In this document: positions 8,043 to 16,821 of the stretch, piece by piece
Numbering within the stretch: position 1 is the stretch's first letter
How the letters are laid out: each line of letters opens with the position of its first letter
DNA from: Alphaproteobacteria bacterium 33-17
GTDB lineage: Bacteria > Pseudomonadota > Alphaproteobacteria > Rickettsiales > 33-17
DNA: 64,000 bases
Direction of reading: 5' to 3'
Assembly: GCA_001897445.1 (NCBI GenBank)
Contig: MKSX01000009.1
Coordinates: 87,904-151,903 of the forward strand
Notes under the pieces: model-generated
Databases searched by the model: none
What the model was told of the DNA's origin: nothing
The model's input: the letters and a program-made list of their open reading frames with translations, nothing else
Program-made: the position numbers and the translations under genes

Positions 8043-9587
8043 TTAACTATATAAATTTGTATGAATTTGTTCTAATATATGTGTTTCAATATCTTTTGGT
8101 TCATACAAATCATACTCAATCCTGGAAATATTTCCAGACATATACTCTTCAAGTTCTTCATACATATTAAGTACCCAGTCTTTGATAGGGTCATATGGTA
8201 TTCTCTTGCCATCACGCAAAATAGTTGTAGCCTGCGTAATAGGGTTTAGGTAAAGCTGATCGCCAACTTCAATATCGCCAACTAAGTCATCCATAGGTCT
8301 TTTAATATAATGGGGATTAGCAATAAAATCTTTTACTAAATACCTACTATTGTTTGTCTCTATTTCATATGCACCATAAATATTATGAATATCTATATGT
8401 TCAAATGATATTTCTCTTTCATATATGCCCGTTAAGATATTATAATTTGCCATAAAAACAGCATGCTCGCCGCTTTTTGGGCGTATATCTAATACATATG
8501 CTTTTTTATTATTGTGATAAGTATACGGATTATTTACAGCAAAGCTGATTGCAACTTCCAAGTCCCATGAGGTAGAAGTTGTGGCATTGTAATCACCTGT
8601 AATATTTCCTGTATACGGGCTCATAACATGGTAGTCCAAATAGCTTCCATATCCTTTAGGTGGTCTGTGGTTTTGTTCAAATAAAATATTAATATCAAAG
8701 TTGGACGGTAAATCAAGGCCGCGCCAGACATTTTCATATCCGCAAAATTCTATTTCTTTAATGTCATTAAATATTCTGATTTCGCTAGCAATCTCGGAAT
8801 GAAGTTCTGATTTAACAAGATCTTCGATTCTTGCCATAATTTGCTCTGAGTTTTCGGTAGTTTCAATAAATTTCCCAAAGTTTTTAAGTAAAGACTGTTT
8901 GTATTTTTCAGACACGCCCATTTCCGATAGTATAGATTTCATCAAATCTTTATCGTTATTAATCACTGCATTGTTTAATGCATCAAAATTTTCTTCAAGC
9001 ATGTCTTTAGCTATATATTTTTCAAGCCTGTTGTGAAGTATCAGGCTCCTAATTTCCTGAGAAATTTTAGTAATGTTATCACCACCTTCATAAAGCCCAT
9101 CTTCAAATAGATTTTTAAGTAAATCTTTTATGTCCTTTTGATCAGCATCACTGAGTTTATACTTGCTGCTAATTTTAACTATTTCTTTTTCTAAAGCGGT
9201 GTTTGCAGCACTCCTTATAAGTGTTTCTATATAAAGCTTATTGTTAACACTTTCCAGATCCGGGCTTGCTAAACTTTCTTTGCCATAAGACAAATACATA
9301 GTGCCACATTCAAAATTGCTAGAGTCATTATAATAGTCGTAACTATTGCCGATTTTATAATATTTTTTACCATCATCTACATATATCTTAAGCTCAGGTG
9401 GCAAATCAATTTTACATTTATAGTGCAGAAGATTGATTATAGCTTGATAAATCATAGGAGTTGAAGCTTTTTCAGTTTTAAATTTAGCCTTTGAATTTGC
9501 GTCTATTTTTTCAATAGAATCAATAACTATTTTGTCAAAAAGGTTAGGTTTATCAATAGCTTCTATGTTATTAGATACTGTTTCCAT
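8043..9587 (-). CDS. Putative ADP-ribosyltransferase-like protein (R-STS-ExE class)
   Basis: The N-terminal two thirds (about 1-280) is a helical region of unknown kind. The C-terminal part carries the ordered motifs of R-S-E ADP-ribosyltransferases: an Arg in NVWRGLD (Arg289), an STS in TTSTSWDLEVAISFA (338-340), and an ExE in GIYEREISFEHI (Glu390 and Glu392). The spacing of about 50 residues between motifs is typical of toxin and eukaryotic mono-ADP-ribosyltransferases, which move ADP-ribose from NAD+ to proteins or other targets. No signal peptide is seen. It lies 74 bases downstream of a NADAR/YbiA-like gene and 4 bases upstream of the Ser-Glu repeat gene. Activity is inferred from motifs alone; an enzyme of similar fold with another role is possible. 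Confidence 0.6.
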   Translation of the reverse strand: METVSNNIEAIDKPNLFDKIVIDSIEKIDANSKAKFKTEKASTPMIYQAIINLLHYKCKIDLPPELKIYVDDGKKYYKIGNSYDYYNDSSNFECGTMYLSYGKESLASPDLESVNNKLYIETLIRSAANTALEKEIVKISSKYKLSDADQKDIKDLLKNLFEDGLYEGGDNITKISQEIRSLILHNRLEKYIAKDMLEENFDALNNAVINNDKDLMKSILSEMGVSEKYKQSLLKNFGKFIETTENSEQIMARIEDLVKSELHSEIASEIRIFNDIKEIEFCGYENVWRGLDLPSNFDINILFEQNHRPPKGYGSYLDYHVMSPYTGNITGDYNATTSTSWDLEVAISFAVNNPYTYHNNKKAYVLDIRPKSGEHAVFMANYNILTGIYEREISFEHIDIHNIYGAYEIETNNSRYLVKDFIANPHYIKRPMDDLVGDIEVGDQLYLNPITQATTILRDGKRIPYDPIKDWVLNMYEELEEYMSGNISRIEYDLYEPKDIETHILEQIHTNLYS

Positions 9588-9661
9588 GGTAAATTATCTG
9601 TTTGAATTATGATGAGATAAACTGCCGTATTTTTAACATTTTGTAAATATATATTATTTTT

Positions 9662-10963
9662 TTAAGTATTTGCGCGTGGTGTTAATAAATTTCCTTCATT
9701 TTTAACAATACATGCTCGCCATTTTTTCTTATTATCTTTCATATAGTTATAAAATATAGGCTTTTCATCATTTTTGATTAAATTCTTGTTATAATCATTG
9801 GTGGTTTGGTCGTGACCTTTGCCTATAACATCTTTTAGACAAAGCTTAAAAGATCTGAAATTTAAATGGTCAGAATGCACTTCTATAGCAACCCCAGATA
9901 ATATTTTACTGAGTGCATAAAAGCAGAGACCAAGTAATATTCTTGAGCTATAATGAAGGTTAGCCTTAAAACCACAAATAATACCAATTGCAGTTATCAC
10001 TCCTGTGAAAGCGTTTCTGAAATTATAAGATTTATTGTATGTATAGGCTGCATAATCCTTCTTTTTAAAGTTAAAGTTTTTGCTTATATAACTTATAATA
10101 TCTGAGGGATATGCATTTTCTTTTAAATTAAAAGTAATATTGGTTCTATCCTTTTTCAGGCTTATACTATGACTATTAAGATCAGGCGAAATTTCTAAGA
10201 TTTTACTTAAAATCTCATTTTTATGAACTTTAAAACTGCCTGATTTAGCTGATATTACTATTTTTCTGGAATTCAGGTCATAATCGGCTACTTTAATATT
10301 AAAGCAATTATTGCTAAATTCTTTTTCAAAGTTTAAACATTCTGCTAAAAAACGAACTTTTTGAAAGTGAACATTCTCTTTAATTTTTATACTGCCATCT
10401 GATGCTGATGAAATAGCTGTAAGTGGTTCATTTGAAAGTGACTTGTTTAATATAATCGGTTCTTTAGTTTTTTTAAAGCCAGCATAAACTTTTATGGAGG
10501 TATTATTCTCAATTTCTGCTAAGAAAGAATCTTTAGTTTGGTTAAGCAGGTGACCCAGTAAATATTGGGAGTTAAACCGTTCGGGGTTATTTAAAATGCT
10601 AATAAAAATATTAGGATGCTGGGTGCATGCAGCTGCCATAACATTTGCACAAATAGTATTATGGTGGACTTCCCATTCCTGATTATAATACTTTAATTCA
10701 TTTTCATAATGAGTAATAATATTTTTAAGTTCACCAATACCTTTGGTAAAAATGCTTTTTATTAATGCTTGTTTATATGTCTTTGGTATTTGGCTATTAA
10801 TAACTTTAAAGTACTGGTAGGCATGTTCGGCTGAACGAAAATTAATAAACTTATCTTCTTCATATGAGTACATGTAGATTGGGCTGTTTTTTAATAACTC
10901 AATACACCTGTTCTCATTTTCTAGAGTATTATAATCAAGTAATAAGAATTTTGCATGCAGCAT
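9662..10963 (-). CDS. NADAR/YbiA-like domain protein with C-terminal membrane segments
   Basis: Residues of about 1-150 resemble the NADAR (YbiA) family: an F-x-S-x-EH-x-x-Q-x-x-K motif (INFRSAEHAYQYFK, with Glu46, His47, Gln50 and Lys53), a Trp plus VM segment (EWEVHHNTICANVM), and QHPNIFISILNN matching the family's helix. NADAR proteins act on ADP-ribose-linked or ribosylated substrates; some reverse guanine ADP-ribosylation, others (YbiA) cleave N-glycosidic bonds of riboflavin intermediates. About 318-365 holds one or two hydrophobic helices, not usual for the family. It is the first gene of the minus-strand group with the ADP-ribosyltransferase-like gene, which makes an antagonist or immunity role plausible. 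The family match is by eye. Confidence 0.5.
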   Translation of the reverse strand: MLHAKFLLLDYNTLENENRCIELLKNSPIYMYSYEEDKFINFRSAEHAYQYFKVINSQIPKTYKQALIKSIFTKGIGELKNIITHYENELKYYNQEWEVHHNTICANVMAAACTQHPNIFISILNNPERFNSQYLLGHLLNQTKDSFLAEIENNTSIKVYAGFKKTKEPIILNKSLSNEPLTAISSASDGSIKIKENVHFQKVRFLAECLNFEKEFSNNCFNIKVADYDLNSRKIVISAKSGSFKVHKNEILSKILEISPDLNSHSISLKKDRTNITFNLKENAYPSDIISYISKNFNFKKKDYAAYTYNKSYNFRNAFTGVITAIGIICGFKANLHYSSRILLGLCFYALSKILSGVAIEVHSDHLNFRSFKLCLKDVIGKGHDQTTNDYNKNLIKNDEKPIFYNYMKDNKKKWRACIVKNEGNLLTPRANT

Positions 10964-11044
10964 AATAACCCTCTGATTTTATTAGAAAAGCTGAGGGACT
11001 ATATTTTAAAAAATGGTAATAGTCAATGAAGAATTAATGTTTTG

Positions 11045-12148
11045 TTAGGAATTGAGTTGATTTGATATCATCATTAAAAAGTGACTCATCATATTAATTT
11101 TCTTATCATATTCACTATCAATAATCTTTTGCATAAGCTCACGTGAGAAATCTTTTTGACTAAGATTTGGATGAGCTTCGATTATTTTCATAATGATTCT
11201 TAGCAAAATGTTGACAGCCTCAAAGCAACCTTTAGGCATATCTGCTTTTTTATAAAGTGCCGCAAGACTAGTAGCACCTTCATTAAATACCATGTTTTCA
11301 GCAAATTGCTCAGGAATTTTTGCAAGCTTTCCAAGTGCTAAGGCAAAAAACATGACGTCACCTTTGCAAAGAGCACGAAGAATAATAGAATGACTAAGCT
11401 TTCCGTTACCATACAGATGGTCGATAAGCTCTTTTGCATGAGCTTTGTTAGCAGTAATAGAGAAATTTTTAGAAATCACTTCTTCCTGTGAGGAATTTGT
11501 AATATCAATAGCTAGATCAGATGGTAATTTATACTCGTTAATAAGCTTGCGCTTCATTTCATCTGAAACTACAGAAACAAGCTTTTCAATAGTTACAGGA
11601 GATAGACCGCCACGATCAACTAAAGCCGACATAATTTCGCCAGACTCCTGATATTGCTTAATAATTTTATTAAAGCTTTTATCATTAATTTTAGCGGTTT
11701 TATTATGAATTAATGAGCTTGTAACTTCTTCAATGCCTCTGTCAACAATCTTTTCGCTAATAATTTCAGGCAGGTTTTGTCTTTTAGAAACTGCTACTAA
11801 GCGGGATAATTTTTTGGTACTTTCTACTATATGAATGATATCTTCTTCAAAAAGTACGGTCGAAAACTCAATAATAGGTAGGGTAACTTCATCATCTATG
11901 TCATTTGCCAGGTTTAATGATACGTTTCTGGATAGGTCAGCATAACCTTTAAGGTTTTTGGCAACAATTTTTCTGATTTCTTTATCGGCATCTTTTACAA
12001 TAATATCAAGAATATCTAGCGCAATCTTCTTTTCAGTATCATTAAATGCGTTACAATCAAGATAATTGGTAATCTTTTCAGTAATTTGCTGCTTAACCTT
12101 AGGAGAAGCATTAGATTTAAGCTGTTCTAGATCTGCAATCAATGACAT
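11045..12148 (-). CDS. DUF2336 domain protein
   Basis: This 367-residue soluble helical protein has the pattern of the alphaproteobacterial DUF2336 family, built of HEAT-like helical pairs. Examples are VKQQITEKITNYLDCNAFND, ILDIIVKDADKEIRKIVAKN and the central IISEKIVDRGIEEVTSSLI. Family function is not established; members occur in free-living and intracellular alphaproteobacteria. It is divergent to the CoA-transferase operon across about 150 bases, which therefore holds both promoters. Confidence 0.75.
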   Translation of the reverse strand: MSLIADLEQLKSNASPKVKQQITEKITNYLDCNAFNDTEKKIALDILDIIVKDADKEIRKIVAKNLKGYADLSRNVSLNLANDIDDEVTLPIIEFSTVLFEEDIIHIVESTKKLSRLVAVSKRQNLPEIISEKIVDRGIEEVTSSLIHNKTAKINDKSFNKIIKQYQESGEIMSALVDRGGLSPVTIEKLVSVVSDEMKRKLINEYKLPSDLAIDITNSSQEEVISKNFSITANKAHAKELIDHLYGNGKLSHSIILRALCKGDVMFFALALGKLAKIPEQFAENMVFNEGATSLAALYKKADMPKGCFEAVNILLRIIMKIIEAHPNLSQKDFSRELMQKIIDSEYDKKINMMSHFLMMISNQLNS

Positions 12149-12302
12149 GATATAATCCTTTAATTTTCAGTACCTTAATTTATTACATTGACATAGCCAT
12201 TTATATCGTATAATTGAAAAAATACTACATACTATAACTTATAGTTTAATATTAAAAAATTAATATTCAATTAAAATCTTCAATCTTAAGGGTTTGATCT
12301 GT

Positions 12303-12998
12303 ATGGTAAAGATATATAATGATGCTAAATCAGCATTACAAGATGTTCTAAAGGATGATTTAACAATCATGGCGGGTGGTTTTGGGCTATGCGGAATTCC
12401 TGAAAATTGTATCAATTTTATAAGAGAATCAGGGGTTAAAGGGCTTACCGTGATAAGTAATAACTGCGGGGTTGACGATTTTGGTCTTGGTATTTTACTT
12501 CAGACACGCCAAATTAAGAAAATGATCTCATCTTACGTTGGGGAAAATAAAATTTTTGAAAAGCAGTTTTTATCAGGCGAGCTAGAGGTTGAGCTGAATC
12601 CGCAAGGTACGCTTGCCGAAAGAATCAGGGCAGGTGGGGCAGGTATTCCAGCTTTTTATACCAAAACTGGCGTAGGTACTATGGTTGCAGATGGCAAAGA
12701 AGTACGTTCTTTTAACGGTGAAGATTATGTAATGGAAACCGGTCTTAGGGCAGATATAGCAATAATTAAAGCCTGGAAAGCTGATAAAGCAGGTAACGTT
12801 ATTTATAAAAAGACGGCTAGAAATTTTAACCCTGTTATGGCTACTGCTGCAAAAGTTACGGTAATTGAGGTAGAGGAAATTGTTGAAAATGGTCAGTTAA
12901 ATGCCGATCAAATTCATACTCCTTCGGTTTTTGTACATAGACTTTTTGTCGGCAAAAATTACGAAAAGCGCATTGAAAAAAGAACAGTAAGACAGTAA
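12303..12998 (+). CDS. scoA: 3-oxoacid CoA-transferase subunit A
   Basis: Subunit A of a succinyl-CoA:3-ketoacid (or acetate) CoA-transferase, which moves CoA between succinyl-CoA and acetoacetate-type acids. The family A motif [11 protein letters not shown] lies near residues 22-32. The downstream [16 protein letters not shown] and [20 protein letters not shown] are hallmark segments. I chose ATG 12303 (MVKIYNDAK) over an in-frame TTG at 12294 because an AAGGG ribosome-binding site is spaced well for it and homologues begin there. Subunit B follows after 12 bases with its own AGGAG site. Confidence 0.95.
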   Translation: MVKIYNDAKSALQDVLKDDLTIMAGGFGLCGIPENCINFIRESGVKGLTVISNNCGVDDFGLGILLQTRQIKKMISSYVGENKIFEKQFLSGELEVELNPQGTLAERIRAGGAGIPAFYTKTGVGTMVADGKEVRSFNGEDYVMETGLRADIAIIKAWKADKAGNVIYKKTARNFNPVMATAAKVTVIEVEEIVENGQLNADQIHTPSVFVHRLFVGKNYEKRIEKRTVRQ

Positions 12999-13010
12999 GG
13001 AGAGCTAATT

Positions 13011-13676
13011 ATGCCTTGGACACCTGAAAAAATGAGCGAAATTACCGCAAATTTAGAGATGAGAGATGGTATTTATATGAACCTTGGTATTGGTATGCCA
13101 ACAAATGTGTCAAATTTTATCCCAAACGGTATGCATGTAACCCTGCAAAGTGAAAACGGTATGCTTGGTATGGGACCATTTCCCCTTGATTCTGGAGTTG
13201 ATCCCGACCTTATTAATGCGGGTAAGCAGACTATTACAGAACTTCCTTATTCCAGTTATTTTAGCAGTGCTGATTCATTTGCTATGATTAGAGGTGGTCA
13301 CATTGACCTTAGCATATTAGGTGCGCTTCAGGTATCAGATTCTGGTGATCTTGCTAACTGGACTATTCCTGGCAAAATGCTGAAAGGAATGGGTGGAGCA
13401 ATGGACTTAGTTGCTGGCGTTAAGCGCGTTGTAGTTATGATGGAGCATGTTGCAAAAGACGGCTCACCTAAGATACTTAAAAAATGTGAGTTCCCACTTA
13501 CAGGTAAGCAGGTAGTTGACCGCGTGGTTACTGACCTTGGCGTCTTTGATATTTATAAAAAAGAAGCAAATAAACCAATGCATATGATAGCTATATGTAA
13601 TGGCGTAAGCGTAGATGAAATCAAGTCAAAAACAGCGGTAGAGTTTACTGTGGCAAGCGATTTGAAGGCGATTTGA
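13011..13676 (+). CDS. scoB: 3-oxoacid CoA-transferase subunit B
   Basis: Subunit B contributes the catalytic Glu, which forms the glutamyl-CoA intermediate; it is seen here in LQSENGMLGMGPFP. Flanking motifs YMNLGIGMPTNVSNFIP and GGHIDLSILGALQVSDSGDL are typical. The length of 221 residues is normal. The pair forms a heterodimeric or heterotetrameric cytosolic enzyme of ketone-body or short-chain fatty-acid use. An AGGAG ribosome-binding site precedes the ATG. The transcript probably ends in the large hairpin at 13712-13785. Confidence 0.95.
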   Translation: MPWTPEKMSEITANLEMRDGIYMNLGIGMPTNVSNFIPNGMHVTLQSENGMLGMGPFPLDSGVDPDLINAGKQTITELPYSSYFSSADSFAMIRGGHIDLSILGALQVSDSGDLANWTIPGKMLKGMGGAMDLVAGVKRVVVMMEHVAKDGSPKILKKCEFPLTGKQVVDRVVTDLGVFDIYKKEANKPMHMIAICNGVSVDEIKSKTAVEFTVASDLKAI

Positions 13677-13711
13677 CAAATAAAAACTAATTGTCTGTAA
13701 AGTTTATAAGG

Positions 13712-13785
13712 TTAAAAATGGGTGAGCGGGGGGAAGTTCAAAAACAGTCCAGTGAACTGTTTTTGAACTTAGCACCCATTTTTAA
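13712..13785. repeat. Large two-tier perfect hairpin downstream of the CoA-transferase operon
   Basis: The outer arms are perfect 13-base inverted copies (13712-13724 and 13773-13785, reading TTAAAAATGGGTG on the left). The inner arms are perfect 15-base inverted copies (13734-13748 and 13756-13770, AAGTTCAAAAACAGT on the left) around a 7-base loop. It may act as a terminator because T-rich sequence follows the outer arm, but its size and symmetry go beyond a simple terminator; it could be a mobile palindromic repeat. Confidence 0.8.
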
Positions 13786-13868
13786 GTGAATAAACGCTTT
13801 GGCGTTTTTCGCTGGTAATCAATGAAATATCATGATGTAATATTTCTTTATTTTACAAGAGGATATAA

Positions 13869-14357
13869 ATGCAAAGAGAAATAGTAGAGCTATCAGAAAT
13901 AAGGGTAGTAGGTTTAAGTGCCAGAACCAGTAATCTTAACGAGATCAGCATAGAGACCGCTAAAATTCCAAAAGTAGCAGAAGAATACTTATTCGATAGC
14001 GTTGCCGAAAAGCTAAGTCACCGCTTAAATCCTGGCGTTACCATTAGTTTATATGCGGACTATGAAAGTAATCATACGGGCGAATATACGTATATTATAG
14101 GTGAAAAAGTAGACAGTTTTGAAGATCAGGATGGGCATTATATAACTCATACCATTCCAGCCCAAAAATATATGAAGTTTACGGTAGGTCCTGACCTAAT
14201 GCCAAAAGTTATAATAGATGCCTGGAAAGCAATATGGAATATGACAGATGAAGAACTGGGCGGAAAACGCAATTATCTTGCCGATTTTGAAGTATACGAC
14301 GAAAGAAGTCATAACCCAGAGTCAGTAGTAATGGATATATATATTGGAATTAAGTAA
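13869..14357 (+). CDS. GyrI-like / effector-binding domain protein
   Basis: The 162-residue protein matches the GyrI-like small-molecule-binding (AraC effector-binding, SHS2) fold. It opens with REIVELSEIRVVGLSARTSN, has a central YADYESNHTGEYTYIIGEKV, and the family's YITHTIPAQKYMKFTV strand followed by a helix with an aromatic cluster (IIDAWKAIW). It ends in DFEVYDERS...VVMDIYIGIK, typical of the fold. Stand-alone members bind hydrophobic or cationic compounds or act as lactonases; the substrate cannot be told. An AAGAGGAT ribosome-binding site precedes the ATG. Confidence 0.8.
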   Translation: MQREIVELSEIRVVGLSARTSNLNEISIETAKIPKVAEEYLFDSVAEKLSHRLNPGVTISLYADYESNHTGEYTYIIGEKVDSFEDQDGHYITHTIPAQKYMKFTVGPDLMPKVIIDAWKAIWNMTDEELGGKRNYLADFEVYDERSHNPESVVMDIYIGIK

Positions 14358-14401
14358 ATAATTTATGTATTTATTAGCAATAGCATGGCATTAAAAAGGT
14401 T

Positions 14402-14442
14402 ATTAGGATAATTTCAGGATATTATCCTAAAATTATCCTAAT
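14402..14442. terminator. Perfect 13-bp inverted repeat between convergent genes
   Basis: ATTAGGATAATTT at 14402-14414 is perfectly repeated in inverse at 14430-14442, with a 15-base loop. It sits between two convergent genes (the GyrI-like and SPFH genes) and probably serves as a bidirectional terminator, although a clear T tract is lacking. Confidence 0.5.
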
Positions 14443-14469
14443 ATTATATATAATTTTACAATTATTGTT

Positions 14470-15378
14470 TTAATCTTTAATATTTTTTGCTGCAAATAAA
14501 ATCTCAGTAATTTGTCTGGTAATGTCATTTACATTATCTGGAGAATGCCCAACAAATACTGTGTTGCTTTTAGAATGAGCACCAACCTCTTTTAGCATAT
14601 CAAAATATTGAATGGTAAGAATCATTTTCATGATATTATCGCCACTTAAATGTGGGTAATTTTTTTGAATTTCTTCAACTGACTGACCAAGCCCTTCGAT
14701 GATAGCTTTTCGCTGACCTGATATACCTTTACCCTGAAGAATATTTGCCTCGGTTTCTGCTTCAGCTTGCTTTACAATCATGATTTTTTCAGCCTCAGCT
14801 TTTTCTTGCGCTGCGATCCTCAGGCGCTGTGCTGTATTGATCTCATTCATAGCATTTTTTACATTTTCATTTGGCTGAATATCAGTAACTAATGCCTTAA
14901 TTAAATTATAACCTAATGCTGCCATAGTTTCGTAAAGCTCTTGCTTGACGTTACTTGCAATTTCATCTTTCTTGGAAAAAACATCATCAAGATCTATGTT
15001 AGGAATTTTTGCCCTAACAACGTCAAAAACAAATGCCTCAATTTGCGCCGATGGATTTGTAAGTTTATAGTAAGCCTCATATATTCTTCCCTGAATAACT
15101 TCAAATTGTACTGATACAATAATCTTGATAAAAACGTTATCTTTAGTTTTAGTTTCGACCTGAACATTAAGCTGCTGAATTCTTAGGCTTAAATAGCTTT
15201 CTACGGTTTCAATTAAAGGGATTTTAAACCTTAAGCCAGGATATGCTACTCGCGCAAATTTACCAAATCTGGCAACAATGGCGACTGTTTGTTGTTTAAC
15301 TATAAACAGACCACCCAAAACAATACCTAAAACTATAAGAGCAAAAGTCATGCTTGCATAGGGTAACTGAAAGTCCAT
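14470..15378 (-). CDS. SPFH/Band 7 (stomatin-like) membrane protein
   Basis: One N-terminal transmembrane helix (about 9-27) is followed by an SPFH domain: QQTVAIVARFGKFARVAYPG, then RIQQLNVQVETKTKDNVFIK and a downstream EINTAQRLRIAAQEKAEAEK coiled-coil stretch. The C-terminal coiled coil and GISGQRKAIIEGLGQSVEEI resemble stomatin/paraslipin proteins such as QmcA rather than HflK/HflC. Such proteins form large membrane rings or microdomains and modulate proteases. No NfeD-type partner is adjacent. The length of about 300 residues is usual. Confidence 0.9.
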   Translation of the reverse strand: MDFQLPYASMTFALIVLGIVLGGLFIVKQQTVAIVARFGKFARVAYPGLRFKIPLIETVESYLSLRIQQLNVQVETKTKDNVFIKIIVSVQFEVIQGRIYEAYYKLTNPSAQIEAFVFDVVRAKIPNIDLDDVFSKKDEIASNVKQELYETMAALGYNLIKALVTDIQPNENVKNAMNEINTAQRLRIAAQEKAEAEKIMIVKQAEAETEANILQGKGISGQRKAIIEGLGQSVEEIQKNYPHLSGDNIMKMILTIQYFDMLKEVGAHSKSNTVFVGHSPDNVNDITRQITEILFAAKNIKD

Positions 15379-15467
15379 ATATCCTCCATTAAAAGAACTG
15401 AATTATACTCTAGCACTTATTAAAATTTAAGGCAACGTTGGTACTCAATTACCTATATTATAATATG

Positions 15468-15875
15468 CTATACAAACCACTCGACATTTTGCCAGCTTCC
15501 TAAGTTTTGTTTTTTTGCTCTAATTCTGCTTTTTACATTACCTACATGAATTTCAAGTTTGTGTCCATCTGGATCTAAGAAGTATAATGATTCACCAGGT
15601 GACGTATTATTTTTGAAAATTTGTGCATGCTTTGTAATCTTTTCGCTTAGTTTCTCAAAGTCTTCTTGAGCTACCGTAAAAGCATAATGTGTGTAACAAC
15701 TGTTTGGTACTCTATTTTCATCTACATTTAAGCAAAACCATATATCTCCAACCATAAAATATGCGCCTTGATCCCATTTTACTAAAGGCTTAAGACCTAA
15801 TATATCTTTATAGAATGCAAAAGACCTTGCAATATCGGTTACCGCTAAAGTTATATGGTTTATACCTTTTATCAT
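15468..15875 (-). CDS. FosA-like glyoxalase-fold thiol transferase (fosfomycin resistance family)
   Basis: The vicinal-oxygen-chelate protein closely resembles FosA, a metal-dependent glutathione S-transferase that opens the epoxide of fosfomycin. Metal ligands are visible in MIKGINHITLAV (His7), CYTHYAFTV (His) and PDGHKLEIHVG (Glu). The FosA-like KWDQGAYFMVGDIWFCLN and ESLYFLDPDGHKLEIHVGN are present. I start at MIKGINH because upstream in-frame codons overlap the preceding gene and homologues begin there; this start is 4 bases after the stop of the SDR gene. The true substrate in this organism is unknown. Confidence 0.8.
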   Translation of the reverse strand: MIKGINHITLAVTDIARSFAFYKDILGLKPLVKWDQGAYFMVGDIWFCLNVDENRVPNSCYTHYAFTVAQEDFEKLSEKITKHAQIFKNNTSPGESLYFLDPDGHKLEIHVGNVKSRIRAKKQNLGSWQNVEWFV

Positions 15876-15879
15876 ATTA

Positions 15880-16806
15880 TTATTTTCTAAGTTTATAATC
15901 ATAAGAATGGCTATAATGCTGACCGCCACTTGCTACAATTCTGTTGGTCGCGGATAGACCTACCATAGTAGAGCTATGAACGATTTCCTGTGCAACATGA
16001 GTTGCTTCATAAGCTGTTCTGCTAGGGTTTTTTAAAGTTCTAGCTTTCCATGCTGATGGGTCATTTTCTCTTTGGATTCTGTTAATTTCGGTAGCTGTAA
16101 GACCAGGTGAAACTGTAAATATTTCAATTCCATTTTTCGCATATTGTAATGCAAAGTTATTCGTAAATGTCAGCAATGTAGATTTACTAGCTTCATAGAG
16201 AGAAACATTTTCTGTATATATTTGTGAGCAAATTGATCCTACATTTACTATGCGATGGAAATATTTTTTGTGATTAGTATTATTATGATTTAAAGCAGAT
16301 TTTATATGAGCCTGCATTAAGTAAATAGGAACCCATGTATTGATATTCAGTTGTTGATCAACCAGGTCTTTGGTTATTTTTAAAGGATCAGACAAAACTA
16401 CAATTCCAGCATTATTAACAAGAATATTTATATGACCAAGAGCTTTAGTTACTTGATCATATAGTTCGAATGCTGCTTTTTGATCAAGTTTTGCAAAATC
16501 TGATTGTATTGCAATAGCTTTTACACCTAATTCATTTGCAATTTTGACCACCTGATCTGCAGCTTCCTTGTTTTTATTGTATGTGAATGCGACCTTTGCC
16601 CCTTGTTTGGCATATTGGATTACAGTCTCTCTACCAATACCAGTACTTCCGCCTGTAACAAAAACGTTCAGGTCTTGTAGTATAGAATATTCTTTTTGAT
16701 GTGAGTGAGATATTGTTTGAAGCGTATTTGATGATAATGAAGATTGATTGGTAGCGCAGCTAGATAAAACTGTTCCAATAATTAATGGTAATATAATAGA
16801 TTTCAT
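15880..16806 (-). CDS. Short-chain dehydrogenase/reductase with lipoprotein signal peptide
   Basis: Residues 1-17 form a lipoprotein signal (hydrophobic stretch, then LSSC lipobox with Cys17), followed by a Ser/Gln-rich linker. The rest is a classical SDR: NAD(P)-binding TGGSTGIGRE, the NNAG motif, a Ser in VNVGSICS and the catalytic YEASK. SDRs are normally cytosolic because they need NAD(P)H, so an exported, lipid-anchored form is odd. Either the lipobox is a false signal or the enzyme works in the periplasm or outside. It is the likely first gene of a pair with the FosA-like gene. Confidence 0.75.
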   Translation of the reverse strand: MKSIILPLIIGTVLSSCATNQSSLSSNTLQTISHSHQKEYSILQDLNVFVTGGSTGIGRETVIQYAKQGAKVAFTYNKNKEAADQVVKIANELGVKAIAIQSDFAKLDQKAAFELYDQVTKALGHINILVNNAGIVVLSDPLKITKDLVDQQLNINTWVPIYLMQAHIKSALNHNNTNHKKYFHRIVNVGSICSQIYTENVSLYEASKSTLLTFTNNFALQYAKNGIEIFTVSPGLTATEINRIQRENDPSAWKARTLKNPSRTAYEATHVAQEIVHSSTMVGLSATNRIVASGGQHYSHSYDYKLRK

Positions 16807-16821
16807 AATGTACCTTTTTAG

